DNA from: JANMEX01 sp041751995
Lineage (GTDB): Bacteria; Pseudomonadota; Alphaproteobacteria; Rhizobiales; Rhizobiaceae
DNA length: 64,000 nucleotides
Direction: 5' to 3'
Assembly: GCA_041751995.1 (NCBI GenBank)
Contig: JBGSHY010000103.1
Coordinates: 36,334-100,333, forward strand
The position numbers and the translations under genes were made by a program. This document shows positions 8,467-16,131 of the stretch, piece after piece. The notes beneath the pieces were generated by a model. It was not told the DNA's origin and ran no database searches. It worked only from the letters and a program-made list of their open reading frames with translations. Every line of letters starts with the position of its first letter. The first letter of the stretch is position 1.

Positions 8467-9047
8467 CCGGGATGCCAAGGCGTGTTGCGCAGGTTCAGCA
8501 CCAAGCACAATACGTCTTCGACCATTTCATCGCCCAGCGTTCCGGTCAGCCCGCCATCGATTGATTGGTAAGCACTGTTTTCCAGAAGTGAAGCGCCATG
8601 TTTGCTGGCAAGGGCAATCATCCGCGTGTTCGAGCGGATGCAGGCCATGACCACACGTTGCCGTCCGCTGTTGCTAATCATCTGCATCATTTCGTCAAAC
8701 AGGCCAGCGCCAATGCCGCGGCCCTTGTAGCCGGTCTCGACCGTGAACGCCGCCTCCATCTCGTCGTCGTCAACAACCGAAGGCCGCGCCTCGCCAATGC
8801 CGCGCAAAGCGCCGTCAGCAAATGCGCCGATAACAATGCAGCCCGGTCGCAGCGCCAGATTGGCATAATTCTGCAGAAACCGGTCGGACACGGAATGTCC
8901 GAACCGGATGCGCCGGTCCTCGCTGCCCAGGCGGAGCAAATGGCCTGCCAGAACAGTCTCGTCCTCCGGCCATATCCGCTTGGCTGTCCAGCCGAAGTGC
9001 CCAGCCGCGGGGCCGGGGATTTTGCGTTTTGCCGAAAATGCAAACAT
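8460..9047 (-). CDS. GNAT family N-acetyltransferase
   Basis: The 195-residue protein has FTVETGYKGRGIGAGLFDEM, a good match to the acetyl-CoA binding motif A (V-x-x-x-x-[RK]-G-x-G). An N-terminal region RIRFGHSVSDRFL resembles domains that follow acyl-CoA synthetase in larger proteins and also occurs alone. The substrate is unknown. The 3' end overlaps the end of the esterase gene by seven bases in a convergent arrangement. Confidence 0.8.
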   Translation of the reverse strand: MFAFSAKRKIPGPAAGHFGWTAKRIWPEDETVLAGHLLRLGSEDRRIRFGHSVSDRFLQNYANLALRPGCIVIGAFADGALRGIGEARPSVVDDDEMEAAFTVETGYKGRGIGAGLFDEMMQMISNSGRQRVVMACIRSNTRMIALASKHGASLLENSAYQSIDGGLTGTLGDEMVEDVLCLVLNLRNTPWHPGY

Positions 9048-9242
9048 CAGGCAGCCTTTCGTACCGTGGCGAACGGCTGCCTCCCATGCCGGTCAATGTG
9101 TCAGATGGCCTCAAGCAGAAGCGGGCTGCAATCCGGACTTTGGGAGAATAGGCCCGGGGCTGCTGTCACAAATTTATCGCTTGCGCGGCGTTCGCATCGG
9201 TGATTCGTTCAAGCCGAGGTTTCTCGAATCGGGGAGGATGCC

Positions 9243-9827
9243 ATGCCGCGTCTGTTCACTGCCCTGGAAATCCCGCATGACGCGGCGATGTCACTTGCGT
9301 TGCTACGCGGCGGTCTGCCGGGCGCGCGCTGGATTGATGCAGAAAATTATCACATCACCCTGCGCTTCATCGGCGATGTTGAAGGCCATGTCGCCGACGA
9401 GTTTGCCAACGCGCTTGACCGCATCAACCGGCCTTCTTTTACGCTGGAGCTCTCCGGCGTTGGCCAGTTCGGCGGCAAGAAACCGCATTCGATCTGGGCA
9501 GGAGTCACACCCAAGCCGGAGCTGGTCCAGCTGCAGGCGGAAATTGAGCGCATCAGCCAACGTCTGCGTTTGCCAGCCGATCCGCGCAAGTTTACCCCGC
9601 ATGTTTCACTCGCCAGGCTGCGCAATAGTCAGATCGTCGATGTTGCAAACTACCTGTCCACGCGCGGCAACTTCTCGACGCTGCCTTTCAAGGTGAAACG
9701 CTTCGTCCTGATGTCTTCCCGTGATTCGGTGGGAGGGGGTCCCTATGTGATCGAAGAATCCTGGCCTTTGGACATGCGGCCTGCGGTCATGAACCAGTCT
9801 TCGGCAGCAGCGCGGACCATGCCATAG
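9243..9827 (+). CDS. thpR: RNA 2',3'-cyclic phosphodiesterase (2'-5' RNA ligase family)
   Basis: The 194-residue protein has the two active-site motifs of the 2H phosphoesterase family: HIT at residues 37-39 and HVS at 120-122, where the second Thr is replaced by Ser. ThpR opens 2',3'-cyclic phosphates of RNA. GGGGAGG lies upstream of the ATG. The last 28 codons, after the usual family end near SWPLD, run antisense through the end of the phosphatase gene at 9743-10234, so the C-terminal tail may be a non-functional extension. Confidence 0.88.
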   Translation: MPRLFTALEIPHDAAMSLALLRGGLPGARWIDAENYHITLRFIGDVEGHVADEFANALDRINRPSFTLELSGVGQFGGKKPHSIWAGVTPKPELVQLQAEIERISQRLRLPADPRKFTPHVSLARLRNSQIVDVANYLSTRGNFSTLPFKVKRFVLMSSRDSVGGGPYVIEESWPLDMRPAVMNQSSAAARTMP

Positions 9828-10234
9828 ACTTTTTCAAAGTCGGCGATGCCGCCATAAAACGGATCAGGCACGTCCATGTGTTTTCCCGCACAATACTGCA
9901 TGAACAGCGCCACCTGCGCCGTTGCCCCTTCCGGCTTTTGCCGCTCCAGGGCCGCAACATGACTGTTGTCCATGCCGAGGATGACGTCAAACTTCGAAAA
10001 ATCGTCCACCGTCACCATTCGGCAGACCTGACGGTCAATTGCAAGCCCGTGCCGTGCCGCGACCTTGATTGACCGCGCGTCCGGCGGTTCACCAACATGC
10101 CAGCTGCCAAGCCCCGCCGAATCTAGAAGCATTGAAGGCATGGCAAGATCCCGGAAAATGCCTTCCGCCAGCGGCGAGCGGCAGATATTGCCGGTACAGA
10201 CAAAAAGGATGGAACGGGGAACGGGCTGCGCCAT
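9743..10234 (-). CDS. Low-molecular-weight protein tyrosine phosphatase
   Basis: The 163-residue protein has the P-loop VCTGNICRS with nucleophile Cys13 and Arg19, and the general acid region VPDPFYGG with Asp124, so the catalytic set is complete. Such enzymes dephosphorylate tyrosine residues, in bacteria often on exopolysaccharide kinases, though no such kinase is in the window. The 3' end overlaps the end of thpR by 85 bases in convergent orientation. Start at 10234 is the only ATG before the P-loop. Confidence 0.93.
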   Translation of the reverse strand: MAQPVPRSILFVCTGNICRSPLAEGIFRDLAMPSMLLDSAGLGSWHVGEPPDARSIKVAARHGLAIDRQVCRMVTVDDFSKFDVILGMDNSHVAALERQKPEGATAQVALFMQYCAGKHMDVPDPFYGGIADFEKVYGMVRAAAEDWFMTAGRMSKGQDSSIT

Positions 10235-10281
10235 CGTTGCAAATCCATGTTACCTTTTCAGCAATAGCAAAGGATATGGCC

Positions 10282-10596
10282 ATGACCAACATCCGCCTGA
10301 CCGAATCGGAAATCGCCGAAATGCTCGCCACCCTTCCCGGCTGGACCAAGCTGCATGCGCGAGAAGCCATCGGAAAGAGTTTCAAGTTCACAAATTTCCG
10401 CGAAGCCTTCGCTTTCATGGCTGAAGTTGCTCTTTATGCCGAGAAGATCGACCATCATCCGGAATGGACCAATGTCTGGAACCGTGTTGACATTGTCCTG
10501 TCGACCCACTCGGTGGGCGGCCTCAGCCCGCTCGACATCAAACTTGGCAAGGCGATCGAAAAGTCTGCTGTCCGATTTTCCCCGCCAGCCGCTTGA
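10282..10596 (+). CDS. phhB: 4a-hydroxytetrahydrobiopterin dehydratase (pterin-4a-carbinolamine dehydratase)
   Basis: The 104-residue protein has EKIDHHPEW at residues 54-62, the active-site histidine motif of the PCD/DCoH family, followed by NRVDIVLSTHSVGGLS. The enzyme regenerates dihydropterin from the 4a-carbinolamine formed by aromatic amino acid hydroxylases. No phenylalanine hydroxylase gene is in the window. I chose the ATG at 10282 because AAGGA lies about seven bases upstream; the ATG two codons earlier touches that site. Confidence 0.9.
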   Translation: MTNIRLTESEIAEMLATLPGWTKLHAREAIGKSFKFTNFREAFAFMAEVALYAEKIDHHPEWTNVWNRVDIVLSTHSVGGLSPLDIKLGKAIEKSAVRFSPPAA

Positions 10597-10666
10597 ATCG
10601 TGGTTGGAACAGGGCCACATCACTTCATCGATAGCCGTCTGGCAACCGGCATGACAGGAGACTGTG

Positions 10667-11026
10667 ATGAACAAACCGCTGGACGGCGAAATATTCGGCC
10701 CCAACGACAAGGACCAGGAGCGCCGCGTTAAACGCGACTTCTGGCGCACGCTGAAAAAGGCGGCGCGAGTGATTCCATATATGGACGAGGTGGTAGCGGC
10801 CTATTTTTGCGCGTTTGATCCGCAGACGCCGACCCGTGTGCGCATGATCCTTCTCGGCGCACTCGCCTATTTTGTGGTGCCATTCGACACCATCCCGGAT
10901 TTCCTGCTCGGCCTCGGCTTTTCCGACGATGTCGCAGTCCTCACCATGGCGATTACCGCCGTGCGCGGCTACATCACGCCGGCCCACCGCAAGGCAGCGC
11001 ACGATGCCCTTCAGGAATCAGCCTGA
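10667..11026 (+). CDS. YkvA family (DUF1232) membrane-associated protein
   Basis: The 119-residue protein contains the DUF1232 core: RMILLGALAYFVVPFDTIPD followed by FSDDVAVLTMAITAV. The pattern YxxxPxDxxPD is diagnostic of the YkvA family. Function is unknown; one or two hydrophobic segments suggest membrane association. CAGGAG lies six bases before the ATG at 10667; the GTG just before it (10664) is a less likely start. It follows phhB by 70 bases and may be co-transcribed. Confidence 0.83.
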   Translation: MNKPLDGEIFGPNDKDQERRVKRDFWRTLKKAARVIPYMDEVVAAYFCAFDPQTPTRVRMILLGALAYFVVPFDTIPDFLLGLGFSDDVAVLTMAITAVRGYITPAHRKAAHDALQESA

Positions 11027-11157
11027 CAAGCTCCGCCATTGCGCCGTTTTGTCTGATGACGGTTGATCGCTGCAATTGGACGTGCATTGCTGCTGCGGAT
11101 AGGCGCAGTATGCTGTCGCGGTGACAGCGGAGCCGTCTTTCAGCGAGGCCATGCGCA

Positions 11158-11925
11158 ATGCGTCTGGGATTTGTCGGCACCGGCGCGATTACCAGCGCCA
11201 TCGTAAAAGGGCTCGCTGGGTCCAGCTGCGCGGATTGGCCTGTTATCGTCTCTCCGCGGAGCCGCAGCATGGCTGAAGAATTGGCGGCCTCCGTGCCGTC
11301 GGTCCGCATTGCTGCCGGCAATCAGGATGTTGTCGACCAAAGCGACATGGTTTTTCTGGCAATCCGCCCGCAAATTGCCCCCGAAGTCATCTCCGGTCTT
11401 GCGTTCCGGAACGGCCAATCCGTGGTCAGCCTCGTCGCTGGACTGTCCATACCGGCGCTTGAACGCCTCATACCGGCAAGTGTTGAGATCACCCGGGCCA
11501 TCCCTCTGCCTTCCGTCGAAATCCGCGCCTGTGTCACGCCGATAATGCCGCCGAATCCGGCGGTTGCGACGGTGTTTGACGCGCTCGGCTCGTCAATTGG
11601 CGTCTCCAGCCCTGTCGAATTTGATGGCTACGTCGCCGGCAGCGCCGTGATGGCAACTTACTTCGGCATTGTCGATACAGTGGTCAAATGGATGCAGGCA
11701 AACGGGTTGGATGGATCCGGCGCAGACATCTATGCGCGAGGCCTGTTCGGCAATCTCGGCGATGTGCTGCGCGCCCGGCCGGATTTGACACTCGAGGCGC
11801 TGCGCGCCGGCCACACCACGGTTGGCGGCCTGAATGAAATGGTGCATGACCGATTTACGGGCGAAGGCGGCGCGCTGGCGCTTAAAAAAGGACTTGATGC
11901 CGTTTTGGCAAGGGTGCGCGGGTAG
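11158..11925 (+). CDS. proC: Pyrroline-5-carboxylate reductase family protein
   Basis: The 255-residue protein starts with a Rossmann motif (RLGFVGTGAITSAIVKGL), has FLAIRPQIAPEVI after it, and a C-terminal dimer domain containing LRAGHTTVGGLNEM, close to the proC signature. The enzyme makes proline from pyrroline-5-carboxylate with NAD(P)H. It is a little shorter and more divergent than typical ProC (for example VTPIMPPNP in place of a more usual MPNTP), so it could be a paralogue with another imine substrate. Confidence 0.75.
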   Translation: MRLGFVGTGAITSAIVKGLAGSSCADWPVIVSPRSRSMAEELAASVPSVRIAAGNQDVVDQSDMVFLAIRPQIAPEVISGLAFRNGQSVVSLVAGLSIPALERLIPASVEITRAIPLPSVEIRACVTPIMPPNPAVATVFDALGSSIGVSSPVEFDGYVAGSAVMATYFGIVDTVVKWMQANGLDGSGADIYARGLFGNLGDVLRARPDLTLEALRAGHTTVGGLNEMVHDRFTGEGGALALKKGLDAVLARVRG

Positions 11926-11929
11926 AGCA

Positions 11930-12022
11930 TTTTCCAGCTTGATGGAACATCAAGCGGTTAAGAAAATACGGCAAAACAAATACTGAGAGAGTTTTAGCGA
12001 TTCGAAGAAGCGCTGAAACACT
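11930..12022. repeat. Dispersed-type palindromic intergenic repeat
   Basis: The segment contains a perfect palindrome, GCTTGATG-gaa-CATCAAGC (11937-11955), and an imperfect stem made of AGAGTTTTAGCG (11988-11999) with CGCTGAAACACTCT (12011-12024). The wording (GAGCATTTTCC..., AAGAAAATACGGCAAAACAAA) resembles repeats I know between genes in Rhizobiales. It lies between convergent proC and sigma-factor genes and even enters the sigma-factor stop codon, so it may also end transcription from both sides. Confidence 0.6.
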
Positions 12023-12676
12023 CTAGTCTATGTCCACTTCCGGATCCGCCTCAATCGCCTTGCGAAGCCTCGAAAACGCGAGGCGTATGCGCGATTTGAC
12101 CGTGCCGAGTGGCAGGCCTGTCTCAGCCGCGATTTCCGAATGGGACAGCCCGATGAAAAACGCATAACGGACGAGTTCCCGCTGATCGTCCGGCAAATCA
12201 GCCATTGCCGCCCGGATCCGCGCATCCCGCCGGACTGTATCCACCGTCTGATCCGCCGGTTCCGGCGCTTCCGGCTGGAACATCGGGTCTTCCGGATCCA
12301 GCAGTGCGGAGCGGTCCCGCCGCTTGTGATCAATCCGCCGGTTGCGCGCCACGCGAAAAAGCCATGTCGACAGGCTGGATTTGGCCGGATCAAACAGATG
12401 CGCCTTTTGCCAAAGGACAATCATCACTTCCTGCGCCAATTCTTCGGATGCGCCACGGTCCATGCCCAGCCGCATGAGGTAGCCGTTGATGCGCGGGGCA
12501 AAATGATCAAACAGCGTACCAAACGCTTCGCGGTCCCGTTCGCTCGCCACGCGCGCCGCTAAGAGGGCGAACCGTTCCGGCGTGTTTGGGGACTGCAAGG
12601 CTTGAAGGCTCCGGGATTGGTGGCCGCAAGGCGGCGCTGCAAGATAAAATTGTATCTGAATGACGCACAATTCCAC
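12023..12676 (-). CDS. ECF-type RNA polymerase sigma factor (RpoE/ECF11-like)
   Basis: The protein has sigma region 2 (DHFAPRINGYL, then ASEELAQEVMIVLWQKAHLF and FRVARNRRIDHKRR) and region 4 (LPLGTVKSRIRLAFSRLRKAI with an HTH). The WQKAHLFDPAKSSLSTW section resembles the singlet-oxygen sigma factor RpoE of Rhodobacter. Usually a zinc anti-sigma factor ChrR follows directly; here proC follows convergently and no anti-sigma gene is adjacent. The GTG at 12676 has no good ribosome site; a TTG start near residue 27 is possible, so the true N-terminus is uncertain. Confidence 0.85.
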   Translation of the reverse strand: MELCVIQIQFYLAAPPCGHQSRSLQALQSPNTPERFALLAARVASERDREAFGTLFDHFAPRINGYLMRLGMDRGASEELAQEVMIVLWQKAHLFDPAKSSLSTWLFRVARNRRIDHKRRDRSALLDPEDPMFQPEAPEPADQTVDTVRRDARIRAAMADLPDDQRELVRYAFFIGLSHSEIAAETGLPLGTVKSRIRLAFSRLRKAIEADPEVDID

Positions 12677-12900
12677 TGAAAGGTCAAATTCCCGCCGCTT
12701 TTATTCGATTGGGATGATGGAAAGGGATGCTATACGGTCCCCGGGCGCGGGAAATAAACCGGATTGATTTGATTCATGCTTCTGTTCACCGTTCGGTAAC
12801 CAGAAATGCCTCAAAATTGAATGGATCGAACCGGTCGAACTTGCTGCGGCCCGGAATGTTTGAAGACATTGGCCGTTGACCAACAAGGATAGTTAAGTCG
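12677..12900. promoter_or_regulatory. Divergent intergenic region between sigma factor and IalB genes
   Basis: This 224-bp region must hold both promoters. It contains a near-palindrome GTTCACCG-TT-CGGTAAC around 12784-12800 and an AAGGA ribosome site for the IalB gene. A weak GGAAT-16-CGTT arrangement at 12853-12877 resembles a general-stress promoter but sits too close to the ribosome site to be convincing. Confidence 0.35.
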
Positions 12901-13407
12901 ATGCGTATCATTTCTGTGGTGACTGCCTGTGCGGTTTTGTTGGGCGCTGCCGGCACTGCCATGGCGCAGAAGCCAACCCAGATCGGCAAATTCTCCGCCT
13001 GGGGCGCTTACGCCTACCAGGCCGGCAACAGCAAAGTTTGCTACGTCCTGACCATCCCGCAGGCCAAAAAGCCGGAAAAAGGCATCGATCATGGCGACAA
13101 CTTCTTTCTTGTCAGCCAAAAGCCGGGTCAGAACGTCGCCTTTGAGCCGCAGTTCATGGCCGGTTATGAGCTTAAGGCTGAAACCAAGGTAACCGTCACC
13201 GTCGGCGACAAGAGCTTTTCGATGTTCACCTCCGGCAAATCGGCTTGGATGGAAAATGCCGCCGAAGAGCCGTCATTGCTCGCCGCCATGAAGGGCGGCC
13301 AATCGATGTCCATCGCCGCAACATCCAAGCGCGGCACGGCTACAGCCTACACTTTCTCGCTCTCCGGCATCTCCAAAGCCCTCGACGCGGTCAAAAGCTG
13401 CAAATAG
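12901..13407 (+). CDS. Invasion-associated locus B (IalB) family protein
   Basis: The 168-residue protein has a clear signal peptide (hydrophobic VVTACAVLLGAAGTAMA, cleavage before QK) and the IalB pattern: FSAWGAYAY, KVCYVLTIP, and a C-terminal cysteine in AVKSCK that can pair with the first. The family was named in Bartonella for a role in erythrocyte invasion, but it is widespread in free-living Rhizobiales, so a general periplasmic role is more likely. AAGGA lies about 13 bases upstream of the ATG. Confidence 0.87.
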   Translation: MRIISVVTACAVLLGAAGTAMAQKPTQIGKFSAWGAYAYQAGNSKVCYVLTIPQAKKPEKGIDHGDNFFLVSQKPGQNVAFEPQFMAGYELKAETKVTVTVGDKSFSMFTSGKSAWMENAAEEPSLLAAMKGGQSMSIAATSKRGTATAYTFSLSGISKALDAVKSCK

Positions 13408-13424
13408 CAAAGCCTTCAAATCGG

Positions 13425-13440
13425 GTTGACAGCTGTCAAC
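13425..13440. promoter_or_regulatory. Perfect 16-bp palindrome between ialB-like gene and rlmN
   Basis: GTTGACAGCTGTCAAC is fully self-complementary with no loop, the form of an operator for a dimeric repressor rather than a terminator hairpin. It lies 145-130 bases upstream of rlmN and just after the IalB stop. The regulator is not known and no gene in the window obviously matches. Confidence 0.4.
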
Positions 13441-13569
13441 GATCAGGTCCGGTCTGAACGCGGCATGCAGCGTTTCGGCTCTTTAGCGTCATATGGATGA
13501 CCTTTTCTCCGTTAAGTGCTAGAGGCACGGCCAATCCTGCTTTTCCGCCGTCCAAAGGCCTGAACTTAA

Positions 13570-14796
13570 ATGACCGCCACCATTGATTTGACCACTCCCG
13601 CAGCGCGCGACGCCATACGCCCTGTCATGTCCGAGAAGCCGTCGCTGATCGGTTTGACGCGGACGCAGATGGGCGACGCCTTGCGCGGCGTCGGCATTCC
13701 CGACAAGCAGATCAAGATGCGCGTCCAGCAGATCTGGCAATGGCTCTATGTGCGCGGCATCTCGGATTTCGCCGACATGCGCAACATTTCCAAGGATCTG
13801 GTCGCCACCTTGTCGCAGCATTTCACCATCCAGCGCCCGGAAATCGTCGAAGAGCAAATCTCCGCCGACGGCACGCGCAAATGGCTGTTCCGCTTTCCGC
13901 CGCGCGGCGCCGGAAAGCCGGTCGAGATTGAAACCGTCTACATCCCAGAGGAAGGCCGCGGCACGCTGTGTGTTTCCTCACAGGTCGGCTGCACGCTCAC
14001 CTGCTCCTTCTGCCACACCGGCACGCAAAAGCTGGTCCGCAACCTCACCACCGAGGAAATCGTCTCGCAATTGCTCGTCGCCCGCGACCGGCTCGGCGAT
14101 TTCCCCAACCGCGACACGCCGGACGGCACGATTGTCCCCTCCGAAGGCCGTCTCGTCTCCAACATCGTCATGATGGGCATGGGCGAGCCGCTCTACAATT
14201 ACGACAATGTCCGCGACGCGCTGTTGCTGTTCTCCGATGGCGACGGGCTGGCACTGTCCAAGCGCCGCATCACCCTCTCCACCTCCGGTGTGGTGCCGAT
14301 GATCCATCAGATCGGCGAGGAAACCGGCGTGATGCTGGCGATCTCGCTTCATGCCGCCAAGGATGAACTGCGCGACATTCTGGTGCCGATCAACAAGAAA
14401 TACCCGGTCAAGGAATTGCTGGCCGCCTGCAAAAACTATCCCGGCGTTTCCAACGCGCGGCGCATCACGTTCGAATATGTGATGCTGAAGGGCGTCAATG
14501 ATTCGCTCGACGACGCCAAGGAACTGATCAAGCGCCTCAAGGGCATTCCGGCCAAGATCAACCTGATCCCGTTCAACCCGTGGCCCGGCACGGACTATCA
14601 GTGCTCGTCATGGGAACAGATCGAAAAGTTCGCTGACTTCATCAACGAAGCCGGCTACGCATCTCCGATCCGCACTCCGAGAGGTCGCGATATCCTCGCC
14701 GCCTGTGGCCAGCTGAAAAGCGAATCCGAGCGGATGCGCAAGGTGGACCGGATCGCGCTGGAAGCGATGATGATTGCCGGGCACGGGGAAGAATGA
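13570..14796 (+). CDS. rlmN: 23S rRNA A2503 / tRNA A37 C2-methyltransferase RlmN
   Basis: The 408-residue radical-SAM enzyme has the cluster motif CxxxCxxC in VGCTLTCSFCH (Cys141, Cys145, Cys148) and MMGMGEPLYNYDNV, typical of RlmN. It methylates C2 of A2503 in 23S rRNA and A37 of some tRNAs. The conserved C-terminal cysteine is seen in DILAACGQL. Its stop overlaps the start of a small membrane-protein gene by four bases (ATGA), so at least one downstream gene is coupled to it. Confidence 0.96.
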   Translation: MTATIDLTTPAARDAIRPVMSEKPSLIGLTRTQMGDALRGVGIPDKQIKMRVQQIWQWLYVRGISDFADMRNISKDLVATLSQHFTIQRPEIVEEQISADGTRKWLFRFPPRGAGKPVEIETVYIPEEGRGTLCVSSQVGCTLTCSFCHTGTQKLVRNLTTEEIVSQLLVARDRLGDFPNRDTPDGTIVPSEGRLVSNIVMMGMGEPLYNYDNVRDALLLFSDGDGLALSKRRITLSTSGVVPMIHQIGEETGVMLAISLHAAKDELRDILVPINKKYPVKELLAACKNYPGVSNARRITFEYVMLKGVNDSLDDAKELIKRLKGIPAKINLIPFNPWPGTDYQCSSWEQIEKFADFINEAGYASPIRTPRGRDILAACGQLKSESERMRKVDRIALEAMMIAGHGEE

Positions 14797-15239
14797 TCGG
14801 CACCTTCCTGCGACATTTCCTTTCCATGCTCTTCGGCTATCTATTCGCCGTCGTCACCTGCGCCGCAATCATCTTGATCATTCTCAGCCTGCCGACGCCA
14901 CTGCAAAGCAGTTCCGGTTGGGCATCCGATCCACTGAATGATGTGGCCGGCAGACTGTTGACCCTGACGCAAATCACGGCCATCGCCGCCTTGCCGGGTT
15001 GGGCAATGACGGCGCTGATCTCGGAACTGGCATTGCTGCGGAGCAAATGGCTGTTCGCGCTTGCCGGGTTGCTCTCTGCCGCCCTCGCCTCTGTCCTGTT
15101 CAACGCTTTACTGGACACGCAATTAGAAACCGGCATCATCATCAGCACTTGCATCGGCGGTCTGTTCGGTGGCTTGGCCTATTGGGCAATTTCAGGCAGA
15201 AATGCCGGAATCTGGATTTCCAAGGCGAGTATGAAATGA
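14793..15239 (+). CDS. Uncharacterised four-helix membrane protein, copy A of three
   Basis: The 148-residue protein has about four hydrophobic segments and little else. It shares with the next two gene products an ALPGWAMTALISE-like segment, a WLFALAGLL segment, and a C-terminal GGLFGGLAYWAISGR block. I recognise no named family. The ATG overlaps the rlmN stop by four bases, and its own stop overlaps the next ATG by four. It is probably an inner-membrane protein produced together with RlmN. Confidence 0.75.
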   Translation: MIGTFLRHFLSMLFGYLFAVVTCAAIILIILSLPTPLQSSSGWASDPLNDVAGRLLTLTQITAIAALPGWAMTALISELALLRSKWLFALAGLLSAALASVLFNALLDTQLETGIIISTCIGGLFGGLAYWAISGRNAGIWISKASMK

Positions 15240-15679
15240 ACCGACCCCTCCTCAACCATCTTCTGTTCATGACTCTTGGCTATGCGCTCGCCGTTTTGGT
15301 CGCCACCACAGTGGTGGTACTGATTCAGGGCCTGCCAACCGTGTTTCCCGATCAGGGTGCTTGGGGTTCGTTTTACAACTACCTCAATGATTTTCCCTCC
15401 ATGTTCCTTTTCGGTCTGTTGATGACCGCAATTTACGGGCTGCCGGGCTGGTTAATTACAGTGGTCGCGGCCGAATGGCGGGGCGAACGAGGCAAATACT
15501 GGTTTGCCATCGCCGGCATTCTGACTGCAATCCTAGCCATCGTGATTGCAAGCCGCGGCCAGCGCCTTTTTGCAGACTGGCTGCTGAATGGAGGCATACT
15601 CGTCGGCGGCTTTTTCGGCGGACTTGCCTATTGGCCGATGGCAGGCAAGAAATCGGCAAACTGGAAACAGACAGCATGA
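15236..15679 (+). CDS. Uncharacterised four-helix membrane protein, copy B of three
   Basis: The 147-residue protein is the middle paralogue. It starts with HLLFMTLGYALAVLVATTVV, continues with GLPGWLITVVAAEWRGER and KYWFAIAGIL, and ends with GGFFGGLAYWPMAGKK, matching copy A block for block. The ATG at 15236 overlaps the stop of copy A (ATGAAATGA context), which fixes the start. Function is unknown. The longer frame starting at 14999 would lie entirely over copy A and is rejected. Confidence 0.75.
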   Translation: MNRPLLNHLLFMTLGYALAVLVATTVVVLIQGLPTVFPDQGAWGSFYNYLNDFPSMFLFGLLMTAIYGLPGWLITVVAAEWRGERGKYWFAIAGILTAILAIVIASRGQRLFADWLLNGGILVGGFFGGLAYWPMAGKKSANWKQTA

Positions 15680-16131
15680 ACCGCTTTGTATCTCACATTA
15701 TCCGCTTCATCCTGATTATCGCCGGTTTCATCGCCGCCATCGTCGCCGCGTCGCTGTTCATGCTGGTGCTGGTCTGGGGCGGAATGCTCCAGGGGGATCC
15801 GGAAACCGAACGCCTGCTGTCGCTTGCTGTCGGTCTTTCATTGCCCGTGGTCGTTGCCTTTGCCGGCTACTACGCCTTCGCGCCTGGAATCGCCTTTGCC
15901 GTGCTTGCCGAGATCACCGCCCGCCGCTCGTGGCTGTTTCATGCGCTTGGAGGCATGGCTGTCTCCATCATCGCGCTTGCCATACGCTCCGACATGACGA
16001 TGCGCACCGGCATATTGATGATTGTACTGGCTGCGGGCGCAATCGGCGGCACGGCCTATTGGCTGGTCGCCGGACGCACCGCCGGCAAGCATCTGGATGA
16101 ATTGTCTACTTCTGCGTCAAAAGAATCTTGA
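15676..16131 (+). CDS. Uncharacterised four-helix membrane protein, copy C of three
   Basis: The 151-residue protein is the most divergent of the three but keeps the layout: N-terminal hydrophobic segment, an AxxxAxxAEITARRSWLFHALGG segment, and a C-terminal GGTAYWLVAGR block. The ATG overlaps the stop of copy B by four bases. The gene's 3' end overlaps the end of the LysE-type gene by 26 bases in convergent orientation. No function can be assigned. Confidence 0.72.
   Translation: MNRFVSHIIRFILIIAGFIAAIVAASLFMLVLVWGGMLQGDPETERLLSLAVGLSLPVVVAFAGYYAFAPGIAFAVLAEITARRSWLFHALGGMAVSIIALAIRSDMTMRTGILMIVLAAGAIGGTAYWLVAGRTAGKHLDELSTSASKES

Noticed and set aside
12853..12877. GGAAT-16-CGTT resembling an EcfG general-stress promoter before the IalB gene
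   Set aside because: The start site would fall at the ribosome site, leaving almost no leader, and one base of the -35 box differs from GGAAC.
14999..15679. Longer start for membrane-protein copy B
   Set aside because: The upstream extension lies antiphase over copy A; the ATG at 15236 with ATGA overlap fits the chain.
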